A DNA stretch of 20,515 nt, taken from positions 1-20,515 of the forward strand of contig VKHL01000272.1 in NCBI GenBank assembly GCA_015146655.1, in the 5' to 3' direction. Below the pieces are notes generated by a model that was given only the letters and a program-made list of their open reading frames with translations, made no database searches and had not been told where the DNA came from. Positions 11,291 through 19,201 of this stretch are shown here, one piece after another. How positions within the stretch are numbered: the first letter of the stretch is position 1; each line of letters opens with the position of its first letter. The stretch is from Ochromonas danica. Lineage: Eukaryota; Sar; Chrysophyceae; Chromulinales; Chromulinaceae. The translations under genes were made by a program, and so were the position numbers.

Positions 11291-11877
11291 AAACAACAAC
11301 AACAACAACAACGACAACAACCACACCATCAACAACCACACCATCAACAACAATATCATCATCATCAACAACAACAACAACCACAACAGTCTGTGTTGGC
11401 GTCTATGGGAAGAATCATGTATTTGACCAAATTGGTCCCGGATATTGTCAATGAAAGTCGTGTAGAAGATGTCATGAAAGATGTTCTACCAGAACAATTC
11501 CCACTTGATGTCGTCACATCATCTTCAATGACTACAACAACTACTACAACTAGTACTACTAGCACTTGTCTGCTGTTTCCTCAATGGGAATGGGTACTTT
11601 GTCTGCTTTGCTTTGAGGCTGTAGAAGTATTATTACATCAACAACAAGAACAACAGCAACAACAATCTAGAAGACAAGGTATTGGCAGAAGTCCTTCTCC
11701 ATCTTCCATGAATGAGGTTAGTTGACTTGCTGCTGCTAATGATAATGATGATAATGATAATGATGATGTTGGTGATATTGTGTTAAATGTTTGTAGAAGA
11801 TGCCTGCGTTAGTCGCGGAAGTTATTAATTCAGCAGTACGTGCTTTTCAAAATCATTTGCACCGCCATCGATCATAA
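5248..11877 (+). CDS. Giant low-complexity-rich protein with a p25-alpha/EF-hand-like segment
   Basis: Three exons, 5248-6036, 6119-11716 and 11797-11877, join through introns of 82 and 80 bp (GTAAGT...TATAG and GTTAGT...GTAG), all in phase 0, giving 2155 residues. The start is the first usable ATG but may not be the true one. Hydrophobic helical segments alternate with Ser, Thr, Gly-Ser, Asn, Gln, His and Glu runs. Near residues 1700-1815 it reads LWPIFATYCSCGDSIDPGKL, followed by FTLLSKLNVF and later TFEEFLIFLYLLSIL. This matches the pattern Y-C-S-x-G-D-x-x-x-x-x-x-L...F-x-x-L seen in p25-alpha/TPPP-like and related EF-hand-like proteins of protists. Segments around residues 300-350 (ESLIMIAADENDCFDLLSFLYSLELI) and 990-1020 look like further degenerate EF-hand-type repeats. 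There is no signal peptide, membrane segment or enzymatic motif, so a cytoplasmic scaffold or cytoskeletal role is the best guess. The last exon encodes 26 residues ending in a basic His/Arg tail. Confidence 0.75.
11261..11390 (+). repeat. CAA microsatellite encoding a Gln/His-rich tract
   Basis: Codons from 11261 are almost all CAA, interrupted by AAA, CGA, CCA and CAC/CAT, giving a Gln/His tract at about residues 1978-2020 of the giant protein. The near-exclusive use of CAA points to slippage expansion rather than selection for glutamine through mixed codons. Length is likely to vary between alleles (inference). Confidence 0.9.
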
Positions 11878-11943
11878 AGAGAAGAAGAGAACAGCTCGTT
11901 CTTTCTTGTGTTTAACAGAGAGTGAGATGATGGAAAGGAAGAG

Positions 11944-11971
11944 TGACTGACTGACTGACTGACTGACTGAC
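11944..11971. repeat. (TGAC)7 tetranucleotide microsatellite
   Basis: Seven perfect TGAC units lie 66 bases after the giant gene's stop codon, probably in its 3' UTR. Confidence 0.95.
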
Positions 11972-12010
11972 AGATCCATTGTTCATCCCATAAGATAGCT
12001 TATGATAGAT

Positions 12011-12026
12011 GATTGATTGATTGATT
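12011..12026. repeat. (GATT)4 tetranucleotide repeat
   Basis: Four perfect GATT units follow the TGAC array after a short non-repetitive gap. Confidence 0.9.
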
Positions 12027-12289
12027 AGTTAGTCATCAGTAGCTACTGTCTCTTCGTTTTACAATTCTCCTCGTCTTTCCAAATGTATCAAACGTTTCCT
12101 CTTTTGTAATATTAGAGTCAAGTATTGACATCATCATCATTATTGTTTTTAATGTTTCTTATTGTTTGATTCATCACAATGAGAGAAGAGAGTTGTTGGT
12201 TTGTTATAATTACATGTTGTTATTCTATACTATAGGAAGACAATACACAGTGTTTGTGTATCTTACAATAGGGAAGAAAGAGGACAGGG

Positions 12290-12720
12290 TAGGTAATAGT
12301 AATATAGTGATAGTCTAGCATTGTATAGTACTATGATAGTTATAGTGGTAGTAAGTGGTTGTACCGTAGTAGCACATACTGTACAGTACTACTGTATACT
12401 GTACTGTGTGGTGTTATTCCCTGTGGGGTAACTGCTTTCTACAAGACAGAAACAACAATAGATTAACAACAACAGAGTTCATAAGAGAAGGGCAACAGAT
12501 AATGAAAGAAGGCAGACACAGGCCCCAGTCACTAGGAAGGTCTACTACACTACAGTATAGTATAACAGCAGAGCAGGTGGTAGTCTAGACTAGTCTACCA
12601 TAGTACAGTATAGCAGTAGTGTGTATAACAGATAGACACAGGTACAGTATAGTACAGTATAGCAGTACAGTATAGTGATGTGTGTTAGTGTGTGTTAATG
12701 TACAGTACAGTAGCTGACCT
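12290..12720. repeat. AGTATAG / CTGTAC-word degenerate repeat region with inverted repeats
   Basis: Words such as CAGTATAG, TAGTACAG, ATACTGTAC and CTACTGTA recur irregularly in both orientations for about 430 bases. The region includes the perfect 12-bp palindrome TAGTCTAGACTA at 12581-12592 and a cluster of complementary GTACAGT/ACTGTAC words around 12374-12406. The right edge overlaps the last codons of the small coiled-coil gene. It could fold into hairpins on either strand. No element family is recognised. Confidence 0.6.
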
Positions 12721-13151
12721 GAGATCTACAATCGTACGATAACTCTCTCTTAGCTCCTCTTTACAACCTTCTAACATACTCTCTACTTCAATCCGTTGTT
12801 GACGTTCTTTCATTAACTATCATCATTCCATACACACGACATCCCACACAGTGATATTAGCATTAGCATTAGCATTAGCATTAGCATTAGCACACAGTAT
12901 GTGGGTATGCTTACCATCTCCAGTAGAACAGTTTTGAGATGATTGAGATCTCTAATTTCACTTCTTAAGTCTTCACATTGTGTCAAAGCAAGAGACAAAG
13001 AGTTGGCGAGGTCTTCCTTCTCAGTCAACAAGGTTTCCATCTCTAGTAGTGCCTGATCGAGATCAGAAGACTGTAATCGCCATTTGCCATCCTCACTCAA
13101 GGATAGTCTGTTGCCACTCAAGGAGATAGTTGCAAGTGGTGGTGTTGTCAT
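12685..13151 (-). CDS. Small coiled-coil protein, 2 exons
   Basis: Exon 1 runs 13151-12915 (79 codons) and exon 2 12816-12685, joined across a 98-bp GTAAGC...ATAG intron in phase 0, giving about 122 residues. The start used is the second Met of the open frame; an upstream Met at 13211 adds 20 residues with little coding character (MISNRHHHYQTSS). After a short N-terminal part (TTPPLATISLSGNRLSLSEDG) the protein is a continuous heptad-like helix: DLDQALLEMETLLTEKEDL, then CEDLRSEIRDLNHLKTVLLEM, then MKERQQRIEVESMLEGCKEE. This fits a dimeric coiled coil. The 3' end is less sure: a possible donor (GTCAGC) follows DL at about 12715, so further exons are possible, and the last dozen codons lie in repeat sequence. 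I do not recognise the family. Confidence 0.6.
12856..12891. repeat. (ATTAGC)6 hexanucleotide microsatellite in an intron
   Basis: Six perfect ATTAGC units lie inside the 98-bp intron of the coiled-coil gene and make up over a third of it. Read on the minus strand the unit is GCTAAT, which contains the CTAA core of a typical branch point, so the array offers several candidate branch sites in a row. Their use is inference. Confidence 0.95.
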
Positions 13152-13718
13152 GGCTGCTACTACAGTACAGTAAGATGATGTCTGATAGTGATGGTGTCTG
13201 TTGGAAATCAAATGATGCCGCGAAACTCAAATCACCTCTCTCTCTTTGAGAAACAGTTTCTCAAAGAGAAAAACAGTTTCCAGTACCGTTCTCTCTCTCT
13301 TACTCTCCAAGGGATTAGTGATGAGATGAATGATATCTTGAGATATTAGATGTTATTAGTTTGTGTGGCTTGTAAGATAAGCATCCACTATGAGTTGAAA
13401 ATTAATTGTTGGATGGCAAAGTAGTGGAATGAGTAGTGTTGTGTTGGCAGCAACTCATCCACTGGTCTAAGGTCCATAAATAATTCTGCCTATAACAACT
13501 TGTGTATCTAAGCAAGTCCTATCCAAAACAATCTACTCTCTGAGTTAGTAATCAGTAGTTAGGTCTACCAACAGTCAATCAGTAGTGTTTAGCAGTTTAC
13601 ACGAAACAGATGATTGTCAAATACTAATTCGACAACCTGTAAGAAAGAGTTGAGCGCAAGTAGAACATGCAATACATCGAACAAAATTGTGGATCAGCAA
13701 AGACCTTGCAGATCTAAA
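13152..13718. other. Intergenic region between two minus-strand genes
   Basis: This region carries the promoter of the coiled-coil gene and the 3' flank of the ChaN-like gene. Apart from the 29-bp inverted repeat near 13241 and CT-rich tracts (about 13236-13246 and 13290-13302), I see nothing defined. Short open frames here, including a 72-codon plus-strand frame across 13614-13832, look like chance. Confidence 0.5.
13241..13269. promoter_or_regulatory. 29-bp near-perfect palindrome upstream of the coiled-coil gene
   Basis: Two perfect 14-bp arms, TCTCTTTGAGAAAC (13241-13254) and its reverse complement (13256-13269), flank a single A. It sits 90 bp upstream of the coiled-coil start codon. 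The half-word CAGTTTC recurs at 13274-13280. The symmetry suits a dimeric DNA-binding protein or a hairpin; neither can be told from sequence. There are no direct target-site repeats that would suggest a mobile element. Confidence 0.7.
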
Positions 13719-15011
13719 TTAGACTGTAACAAGTTCTTTCTGTGTGTACCTGGAATAACATATAGAGATAAGAAGAGAATAAGCTTGATCAAACGGAATG
13801 GCTTACCAAACCCAGTCAGCATCACGTTGTGATAGAGGAGCAGAAATCATTGGCAATCCAGTATCTTTAGACCAACTCACAGCTTGTGGTACGATGACGA
13901 ATGGACGAGTTTGATGGCGTTTGGCAATACGATCAGGAATTGCTAAACGTCCTTGAATATGCCCCAAGCCTGCTACGACTACGAGCGTGTCCTCAGGATT
14001 CGCCTTGAGATAAAGCGCAGCACTTTCTGACATATATTCATCCCAAAGGGTTTGAGTCTCATAATATCGCTCAACAACAGCTGGATCATTGATTCCATGA
14101 ACCTTTCGCAAGTTCTTGAGGAATCTGATCTTGTGATCAGTAACTGTTAAGTCAATCTTTGGTAGAATAGCTCTCAATTCTTGAGGAAGGCCTTCTAAAC
14201 CTTGTTGACTAACCAAATGAGCGACTTGAATAGGCACATTTAAACCAACCAATCTGATCTTGTGCAAGGCAGCAAACCGAAAGAGCTTAGCATATTGACT
14301 AAGGTCATAACCCCAATTGAAGTCCCAGCTGGTTTCCTCTTTCAATAGCGAGAAGTCTTTATGATGATAGATGAAATGGTCAAGTGCTCGTTGATGTTGT
14401 CGATAGAAGCATTCCAATCCAATGGCCACTCGTCCAGGTCTTGCTTGGGCCAGACATTGTACAACTTCTAATTCCAATCGATGATGACATGGATTAGAAT
14501 GAATCTCACCAATTGCAATGATATTTCGATCTTGAATTGCTTTTAGAAGGTATCGTTGAGGTTTAGGAGGGAGAAAGGACTTGATCCTCGTGTCATAGAT
14601 ACGCTCATAGTCAGGGTTATACCAAGGCTCTTCTTCCATGTCCACTGAGAGAGTCTCACAGGAACATCTTCGTAGACCACAAGTACACTGTGGAGGAGAG
14701 TCATCATCATCACCTTCTTCTTCAGTAGCAGCAGTAGCAGTAGCAGCATGAGTGAGAAGGAAAGGTGTTAGACAGGTGATACCAGTAAGAAGAGTAGGAT
14801 AGATGACTTTCTTCAAAGTGTATTGATAGGATGACATGATAGGAGAAGAAGACTCTCCTAGGAGAGGAGAGAGTCTCCTATTGACTTGTCCTAGAACAGG
14901 TCGATGATGGTGATGATGATCATGATGACCATGATGAATCCCTCTTAGCACAGAGAGGAGTTGGATTATGATGACAAGACCTTCTAGAAGAGAAGAGCGC
15001 AATAGAATCAT
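13719..15011 (-). CDS. ChaN/Tiki-superfamily (haem-binding uptake-like) protein
   Basis: The main open frame runs 15011-13803 (402 residues). Its TAA lies inside a good splice donor (TTTG|GTAAGC). Splicing to an acceptor ending TTCCAG (intron 13806-13750, 57 bp) would replace the end with ...DWVWYTQKELVTV and stop at 13719; either form is possible. A hydrophobic N-terminus (residues 8-22) looks like an ER signal. A His-rich stretch and a second hydrophobic segment follow, the latter at about residues 70-87 and ending HAATATA, a plausible signal-peptidase site. This two-step leader suggests a complex plastid or its thylakoid lumen (inference). The family motifs are clear: IIAIGEIHSNPCHH (E169, H171, H176, H177), VAIGLECFYRQHQ, and near the end VVVAGLGHIQGRLAIPDR. 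ChaN-like proteins bind haem in bacteria. The role here is unknown. A Cys cluster, CTCGLRRCSC (109-118), is unusual. Confidence 0.82.
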
Positions 15012-15332
15012 CTCTTTGCCTCTCCTTCTGATAGAATCCTCTCAAGATTGTGAAAGTATCCGTGAAAGATTGTGAAAGTTCTGAAAGAAAAACTGAAGTA
15101 AAGAACTTCCCCATCTATCAGGGTCAAATTATCAGAATCTGGAGTTCTGGACCCAACTTAACAGGTTCCACCCATTGGCATGGTGTGCAGAGTAAATAAG
15201 GGAATCCAAATAGTACACCTATCGATTTCATGATCATAATGCAGATGAATTAGTCGTAAAGTTAAATGCTGAGATCATAATGCTTTGGTCTAGTTGAACA
15301 TCTAATCTTCAGTATATTGATTTTGTCTATAA
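15012..15332. other. Intergenic region between ChaN-like and GT14 genes
   Basis: This 321-bp gap holds the promoter of the ChaN-like gene and the 3' flank of the GT14 gene. A direct repeat of TTGTGAAAG occurs at about 15047-15079. One short stretch reads like a multicopper-oxidase motif and is listed separately. I see nothing else. Confidence 0.5.
15119..15199 (+). pseudogene. Possible multicopper-oxidase fragment (HWHG motif)
   Basis: In one plus-strand frame this reads QGQIIRIWSSGPN then LTGSTHWHGVQSK and a stop. T-x-x-HWHG-x-Q is the copper-ligand signature of the first cupredoxin domain of multicopper oxidases. The motif is short, has no neighbouring exons or splice sites that I can find, and the upstream residues do not match the family well. 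It could be a relic fragment or a coincidence. Confidence 0.15.
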
Positions 15333-16755
15333 TTACGACACTCTCTCTTCCTTTGAAAGATGCAAGCCATCTCCTTCTTCGTTTCTGTCAGCCTTCCGCT
15401 TTCTAACCCCACTAATAATTGATGAAGTCCCCTCACAATTAGCAGAGGGCAACACAAGCGACTGCCACGCTTCCAAGTCAACCGACCCTTTCTTAAACTT
15501 GCGAGCAAAGACAGACATTGTGGAAGACTTTATCCGAGATAGAAGACGCTCACTAAATTGGTGTACTATAGGGTTGGCATCATCCTTCCGCAACCATTCA
15601 GCAAATGTCACAGATCGTCGTACCACTTGATCACCTCCACTCTGCTACCCCAGACAGACAAGTCAGAGAGGTCAGACTTCAAATATAGACTCCATGTTTC
15701 TCACCTCTCGAAGATAACCTAATAGCGCTAACATGGTTGGAAAGAAGATTTCTTCAGGTGCATGTACTCCTCGACCTTCACGCCAAGGCCCTGGCAGGCC
15801 AAAGGCATCCACTAGATCTCTAACAGAAGAGGAAACACTGCTACTAAGTGTACCACCCTCTATATCTACCTTTCCTTTCTCCCATCCTCCCATACGACGA
15901 AGAAGTGCTAGTATTTCCTCAGCATGTGCTCTGGTCAACATTATCCAACCTGGCAGTGACTTCCATACAGCCTAGTAGAAACACATGTATTCCACTATTA
16001 TTACTGATTGGTGATTTAGACAAAGAAGATTGTAATCTCCTACTTTAGATGGGATAACTTCTTTATCCACTGCTTGAAAACAATGAGCTGCTTCATATTT
16101 GTTCTTGGGGGTGTGATAAGCATCCAGCCAGCTCTTCTCTTCTTGAAAAACACGTGAGCCAACCTCACTCAAAGCATAGACTGGAATACAAGATTCAGTA
16201 GCAAAGATCATTCTTTGGCATACTACATCATCAACCTCACATCGATAGCTCACAGCTTCAGCAAGAACAGAGAGCATCGCACGAACAACTTCTGGTGAGT
16301 TCCATTCTGGTCGAAAGCTATACTGCAATGTGTGTTGCTTGACCCATGAAGAGCGAATAGCTTCTGGATTCTTTGCATGAATGAAAAGAGCACCTGAATA
16401 TTCCTCGTTGCCTGAATTCAGCCAAGCTTTCCAAATCTCCTCGTGCAATAGCTCGTCCACAATTACCAAACACACTGCGATGATCTTTCGACTGCTTCCA
16501 AGGGAGCGAGTGACAGGCGACGGACATGATCTAACAATTGTTGTATAGACAAATTCCAGCACACACTGCTAAGATACAGGAAAGAGGAGTAGAAAGGAAA
16601 ACAGAAAACAACACTCACTTTCTTTTATCAAACAAAGCTTGAAGAACATCCAAGGAAGTCCCACCAACAGGTAAAGATGTTTTATCATCTACTAGAGATG
16701 GAGCAGGCTGATGACTAGTAGAATATCGTGATAAGAGATCTTGCAAGGAGGTCAT
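15333..16755 (-). CDS. GT14 family (core-2/I-branching-like) glycosyltransferase, 4 exons
   Basis: Exons at 16755-16619, 16530-16044, 15971-15705 and 15644-15333 sum to 1203 nt (400 residues), with introns of 88, 72 and 60 bp. The first acceptor was chosen because it alone restores frame; an AG at 16570-16569 would not. Motifs follow the core-2/I-branching domain as seen in plant and algal proteins. They are KIIAVCLVIVDELLHEEIWKAW (residues 61-82, hydrophobic strand then helix), ALFIHAKNPEAIRSSWVKQH (93-112), and SPEVVRAMLSVLAEA. Then come MIFATESCIPVYAL (153-166, the ESCIPV core), KSWLDAYHTPKNKYEAA, KSLPGWIMLTRAHAEEIL, and RRSVTFAEW near the end. Unlike most family members it has no obvious N-terminal membrane anchor: the first 60 residues are polar. 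It may therefore be soluble, or a further 5' exon may be missing. The donor sugar and acceptor are unknown. Its start codon is 149 bp from that of the divergent LRR gene. Confidence 0.8.
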
Positions 16756-16822
16756 TCTTCATATTCTCTTTTGATGATGACGGAAAACTCATTTGACTCA
16801 CTACTTATCTTAGTTTTAAACC

Positions 16823-16828
16823 TATAAA
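16823..16828 (+). promoter_or_regulatory. Candidate TATA box of the F-box/LRR-like gene
   Basis: TATAAA lies 76 bp upstream of the LRR gene's ATG inside the 149-bp divergent spacer, a sensible distance if the 5' UTR is about 45-50 bases. The CT-rich stretch at about 16876-16890 would then be in the leader. The call rests on the word match and position only. Confidence 0.35.
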
Positions 16829-16904
16829 TGAGCCTTTTGCCACCATCATCCAAAACACAATCAAAATCAAAACCATCCTTCCTTCCTCCTTGTCTATACA
16901 AAGA

Positions 16905-18761
16905 ATGTTCACTGCTTCGTCTATTGAGCAGGCTAAAGCAGAGGTTGCTGCTTCGGAAGAAGTGAAGAGAAGGAAATTAATACGACGAGAAGTCATCTTT
17001 TTGAGCCAATTGAAGGAGATGGAAAAGGAGAAAATGAATGACGATGGTCCAGTAATCGTGAGTCACTCTTCAAGCTCCGGGATGATATTTGATTTGAACC
17101 AGGATATTCTTCGTTCAATCCTAGAACTTTGGCTAAACTTTAAAGATATTTCTAATCTGGATCAGGCATGTCTGGGCAGTTGTCGTACATCTTGGTTGAT
17201 CATTCTGACTGGGACTCGTGTACCCATTCAATTTGATAGTAAAAAGTTCAATCTGGAATATTACGAAACGCTCTATCCTTGGCTTCGTAGTCGCAGGGTT
17301 GGTTTTGAAGCCATTTCAGTGGTTTTGCCTCACATACAAGAAGTTCTCTGCTTTGATGAAAGAGTGTGTGGTTATGCCAAGCTCCTTGAAATCGATAGTA
17401 CAATGTATGTATTAGATGAGGGTTTGTATAAGAACCTAGGAATTTTTATGGATCGATGCATTAATGTTGACCAATTGAACTGCCGAGGTTATCGGAACAA
17501 GGCGGATATTTCATCGTTGTTGCTGAAGTTGATTGAAGAGCATGTGCTGAGATTAAGATCAGTAGCTTTAACTAACGTTTACATGAGCAATGACTCCTTC
17601 CTCAATTTTCTCTCAAGATATGCTTCTACATTGAAGGAACTGGTTCTTATTAATTGCAAGTATTGCCTAGAGACAATCTTGACTATTCTGCAGAAGTCTG
17701 CTGTCGCTCTGCGTGTGCTAACTTTGCGTGTTGACAATGTCTCCCCAAGAGAAACCAAAGACCTGCTCTTGTCATATCTCACTTCCTTCGGCACAGGATT
17801 AGAATCGCTATCTCTGGTTAATCTTCCCAGAGAAGAGCTGTTGGTGACGGAGGAACTAATTCAGTCTATCCTAAGTCTATTTCCTTCCTTGTCTTCTTTG
17901 AGCTTGTTGAACTCTCGCCGTGAAGATATTGGCTTCAGATTTCTTTCGGGGCTCTTTCGCTCTTTCCCAAGGCTCAAGAGAATTGGTGTCAAAGATGTGG
18001 ACATCCAAGTGATGGAACAGGACCAGCAAGTGGCATTCGATTGTGGCAATGGATCCTCCTTGCAAGAGGAATGCCTATCCTGCTTGCTTCATCTGCTCAA
18101 GGATGACCATGCGTTGAGCTTCAGTGTGAGTCATGGACAAGTGGAAAATGACATGTTCAGCCTGATCATCGATAAACTCAGTCCATATCTGGTGAGTTTC
18201 GAAGGCCGTGTCCCCAACATCACTGACGAGCTATTCGAAGAGATGGTAAAGAAGTGTCAGTGTTTGGAAAAGTTGGTGATTGACAACACAAGAGCTTCCT
18301 GCACTTTGTCAGACAAGGCCTTAGAGGCTATCGCGAAACATCGACGAGCCTTGAAGGAGTTGTCGTTGTCATTCGGTGACTTTTCTCTAGACCAATTCAC
18401 TGATCAAAAGATCAGTGAACTGCTAATCGCATGCAAGTCTTTGGTCAACGTCACTCTTCCATTAGCAGGATGTGATAGTATTCGAGCTGTGAGAAAGCTT
18501 CCTCGATTGAAATCGTTCTCCTTCGACCACGTTGATGAGGATAAATTTGATGAAATGCTGAAGATTGTTCTCAATAACAATTTTCGCTGGCCTGACCCTT
18601 TGAAAGATGGTGTTGTTGAATTTGAAAATGAGTCATCTTTTAATTTTTTTCTTGCTGACAAGGTTGATGAATATTTTGGTACTGTGGTTTTTTACGATAG
18701 TCTCCACATTTTGAAGAAGAAGGGCGGCGGTACGCTATATTTTAATCCTATTAATATTTGA
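16905..18761 (+). CDS. F-box/leucine-rich-repeat-like protein, intronless
   Basis: A single exon of 618 codons starts at the first ATG (the frame is open slightly further upstream without an ATG). An N-terminal charged helix (EQAKAEVAASEEVKRRKLIRRE) is followed at about residues 60-105 by FDLNQDILRSILELWLNFKD and a Trp-containing helix. That order resembles a degenerate F-box, though the match is weak. From about residue 200 onward there are irregular leucine-rich repeats: LKELVLINCKYC (about 243), LRVLTLRVDNVS, LESLSLVNLPRE, LSSLSLLNSRRED, LKRIGVKDVDI, LKELSLSFGDFS (about 483) and LKSFSFDHVDED. Such proteins often act as substrate adaptors in ubiquitin ligases, but the LRR part alone is not diagnostic. 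The lack of introns in a neighbourhood of intron-bearing genes may mean it belongs to an expanded family copied by retroposition or segmental duplication (inference). Confidence 0.75.
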   Translation: MFTASSIEQAKAEVAASEEVKRRKLIRREVIFLSQLKEMEKEKMNDDGPVIVSHSSSSGMIFDLNQDILRSILELWLNFKDISNLDQACLGSCRTSWLIILTGTRVPIQFDSKKFNLEYYETLYPWLRSRRVGFEAISVVLPHIQEVLCFDERVCGYAKLLEIDSTMYVLDEGLYKNLGIFMDRCINVDQLNCRGYRNKADISSLLLKLIEEHVLRLRSVALTNVYMSNDSFLNFLSRYASTLKELVLINCKYCLETILTILQKSAVALRVLTLRVDNVSPRETKDLLLSYLTSFGTGLESLSLVNLPREELLVTEELIQSILSLFPSLSSLSLLNSRREDIGFRFLSGLFRSFPRLKRIGVKDVDIQVMEQDQQVAFDCGNGSSLQEECLSCLLHLLKDDHALSFSVSHGQVENDMFSLIIDKLSPYLVSFEGRVPNITDELFEEMVKKCQCLEKLVIDNTRASCTLSDKALEAIAKHRRALKELSLSFGDFSLDQFTDQKISELLIACKSLVNVTLPLAGCDSIRAVRKLPRLKSFSFDHVDEDKFDEMLKIVLNNNFRWPDPLKDGVVEFENESSFNFFLADKVDEYFGTVVFYDSLHILKKKGGGTLYFNPINI

Positions 18762-19201
18762 GGTTGATCCAGTGATTCATCTACATGTGGCAAAACAGAA
18801 AGATTCATGTTGCCAGATTATCAATTGAACAGTTCTGCAATCGGTTTGATATTGCTTGTGAAATATTATGCATGTCTCCCTATCAGCAGCATGTATGTTG
18901 TTGTTCCAATCTTTGTCATTTTCCTCTAGTAATATCTTAATTCATCGTTCAGTCAGTTCGATTCTGTTTTGCGATAGACTAGTATACATGGACTATAGAG
19001 TAACCTGTGCAACCCTGACTGCTTCTCAAGCTCTCGCAACAATCCGCTGCAATTTATTCATAAATTATTCAGCTCATGCGTGCTCTGGAATGAACAACAA
19101 GGTTGGGACATAATAATTGAACCACAATAGACAACAGCATATCCAGAATATCCTGTAACCAGAATATTTTCTGATGACCATCTCAAACTACCTTTGACAA
19201 A
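18762..19201. other. AT-rich intergenic region, nothing recognised
   Basis: This 440-bp stretch follows the LRR gene. An 81-codon plus-strand frame (18868-19113) begins with an ATG but has no recognisable features and no coding bias I can see. The stretch separates the ordinary genes from the compositionally different right end. Confidence 0.5.

Larger units (their letters stand above)
11878..12684. other. Convergent intergenic region, repeat-rich, no supported gene
   Basis: This 807-bp stretch lies between the stop codons of two converging genes. It holds tetranucleotide microsatellites on the left and a region of repeated AGTATAG/CAGTAC-type words on the right. A 60-codon frame at 12406-12588 exists but has repeat-derived composition and no similarity I recognise. 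Presumably it contains both 3' UTRs; I see no defined polyadenylation signal that I would stand by. Confidence 0.6.

Noticed and set aside
12406-12588. 60-codon plus-strand open frame in the convergent intergenic region
   Set aside because: It lies mostly in degenerate repeat sequence and has no motif or coding bias.
12856-12891. ATTAGC array considered as a CRISPR-like or telomere-like repeat
   Set aside because: The units are six bases with no spacers and lie inside a short intron, so it is an ordinary microsatellite.
13614-13832. 72-codon plus-strand open frame opposite the 3' end of the ChaN-like gene
   Set aside because: It overlaps the minus-strand gene's alternative last exon, lacks features and probably arises by chance.
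14543-14749. 68-codon minus-strand frame within the ChaN-like gene
   Set aside because: It is a shifted-frame shadow of the main frame, produced by GCA/GCT repeat codons.
15733-16048. Two plus-strand open frames of 66 and 80 codons across GT14 exons
   Set aside because: The minus strand carries clear GT14 motifs across the same bases.
16531-16570. Alternative first acceptor of the GT14 gene at 16569-16570
   Set aside because: It would leave a 49-bp intron and put the downstream exon in the wrong frame, giving a stop within about 35 codons.
17579-18065. Several minus-strand open frames within the F-box/LRR-like gene
   Set aside because: They are short shadows of the long plus-strand frame.
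18868-19113. 81-codon plus-strand frame starting with ATG
   Set aside because: It sits in AT-rich intergenic sequence and has no recognisable feature; kept only as an unlikely candidate.
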